Assembly: GCA_964583765.1 (NCBI GenBank)
Contig: CAZOWW010000098.1
Span: 1 to 22,818 of the forward strand
Origin: CAZOWW01 sp964583765
GTDB lineage: Bacteria; Actinomycetota; Actinomycetes; Actinomycetales; Kineosporiaceae
DNA: 22,818 nt
Direction: 5' to 3'
Below, one piece after another: positions 22,624-22,818 of the stretch. Made by a program: the position numbers and the translations under genes. Under the pieces are notes generated by a model, which saw only the letters and a program-made list of their open reading frames with translations, did not search any database and was not told the DNA's origin. How positions within the stretch are numbered: the stretch's first letter is position 1; every line of letters begins with the position of its first letter.

Positions 22624-22818
22624 CCCGTCCTCCCCCTCGCTTCTGCCCCTTGCGTCCCAGCTCGACGCCTCTGCCACGCCCGCGAAGCCACCTGGTGACG
22701 CCGTGACGGGACTCCGTACGGTGCCCACCGGGGGCCTCACCCTGCGCTCCTCGGCTCGCTCCGACGGGTGTGAGTCATGGACGTGTCGTCCACGACTTTG
22801 GGCAGGTCGTTCCCTAGT
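22624..22818. other. Right-edge region downstream of tRNA-Leu
   Basis: 195 bp without a supported gene. 22774-22783 and 22787-22796 form a 10-bp hairpin with one mismatch and a TGT loop, followed by TTT; this could end the tRNA transcript. A minus-strand TAG at 22814-22816 followed by this inverted repeat could instead be the end of an insertion sequence lying beyond the window. Neither reading is established. Confidence 0.35.

Noticed and set aside
22449..22691. Upstream extension of the pdtaR frame
   Set aside because: It runs antisense through the complete tRNA-Leu gene, and the receiver domain begins just after the GTG at 22448.
22541..22818. Integrated element at the tRNA-Leu 3' end
   Set aside because: I see no integrase and no second copy of the tRNA 3' end within the window.

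Overview
The window is high-GC DNA with GTG starts, short gene overlaps and a Streptomyces/Mycobacterium-type gene set, so it comes from an actinobacterium (class Actinomycetes). I cannot name the genus from sequence alone. It is chromosomal and mostly housekeeping. I found no CRISPR array, prophage, toxin or defence island, and no complete mobile element, and I do not see a convincing new multi-gene system.

Layout, left to right. 1-395 (-) is the N-terminal part of an XRE-type regulator cut by the window edge. 743-8196 (-) holds a TerC/Alx-type membrane protein, uvrB, coaE, an undecaprenyl-phosphate sugar phosphotransferase and rpsA. 8563-9453 (+) is a class I SAM methyltransferase, convergent with polA (9463-12174, -). 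A hotdog thioesterase (12194-12676, +) is divergent from polA and convergent with a GNAT acetyltransferase (12679-13428, -). A 100-N gap at 13701-13800 is flanked by two identical 55-bp copies and is probably a scaffolding artefact. 14017-18890 (+) is a complete branched-chain amino-acid ABC operon (livK-H-M-G-F). 18958-21704 (+) is a second amino-acid ABC system of the polar type (lipoprotein, permease, ATPase). A strong bidirectional terminator separates it from a PdtaR-like ANTAR response regulator (21819-22448, -), followed by tRNA-Leu(CAA) at 22541-22623 (+).

Read along the minus strand, the order pdtaR - polA - rpsA - coaE - uvrB matches the M. tuberculosis order Rv1626 - Rv1629 - Rv1630 - Rv1631 - Rv1633 as I remember it. 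The liv operon beside the response regulator resembles Streptomyces. The genes that differ from this backbone are the sugar transferase, the methyltransferase, the thioesterase/GNAT pair and the second ABC system.

The most interesting signals are regulatory. polA and uvrB, the two DNA-repair genes, each have a sequence resembling the mycobacterial RecA-independent DNA-damage promoter (tTGTCRGTG-N8-TAnnnT, PafBC regulon). In both, the -10 box ends only 6-7 nt before the start codon, which suggests leaderless, damage-responsive transcripts. The livK leader carries a palindrome, a good -10 box and a duplicated 16-bp element.
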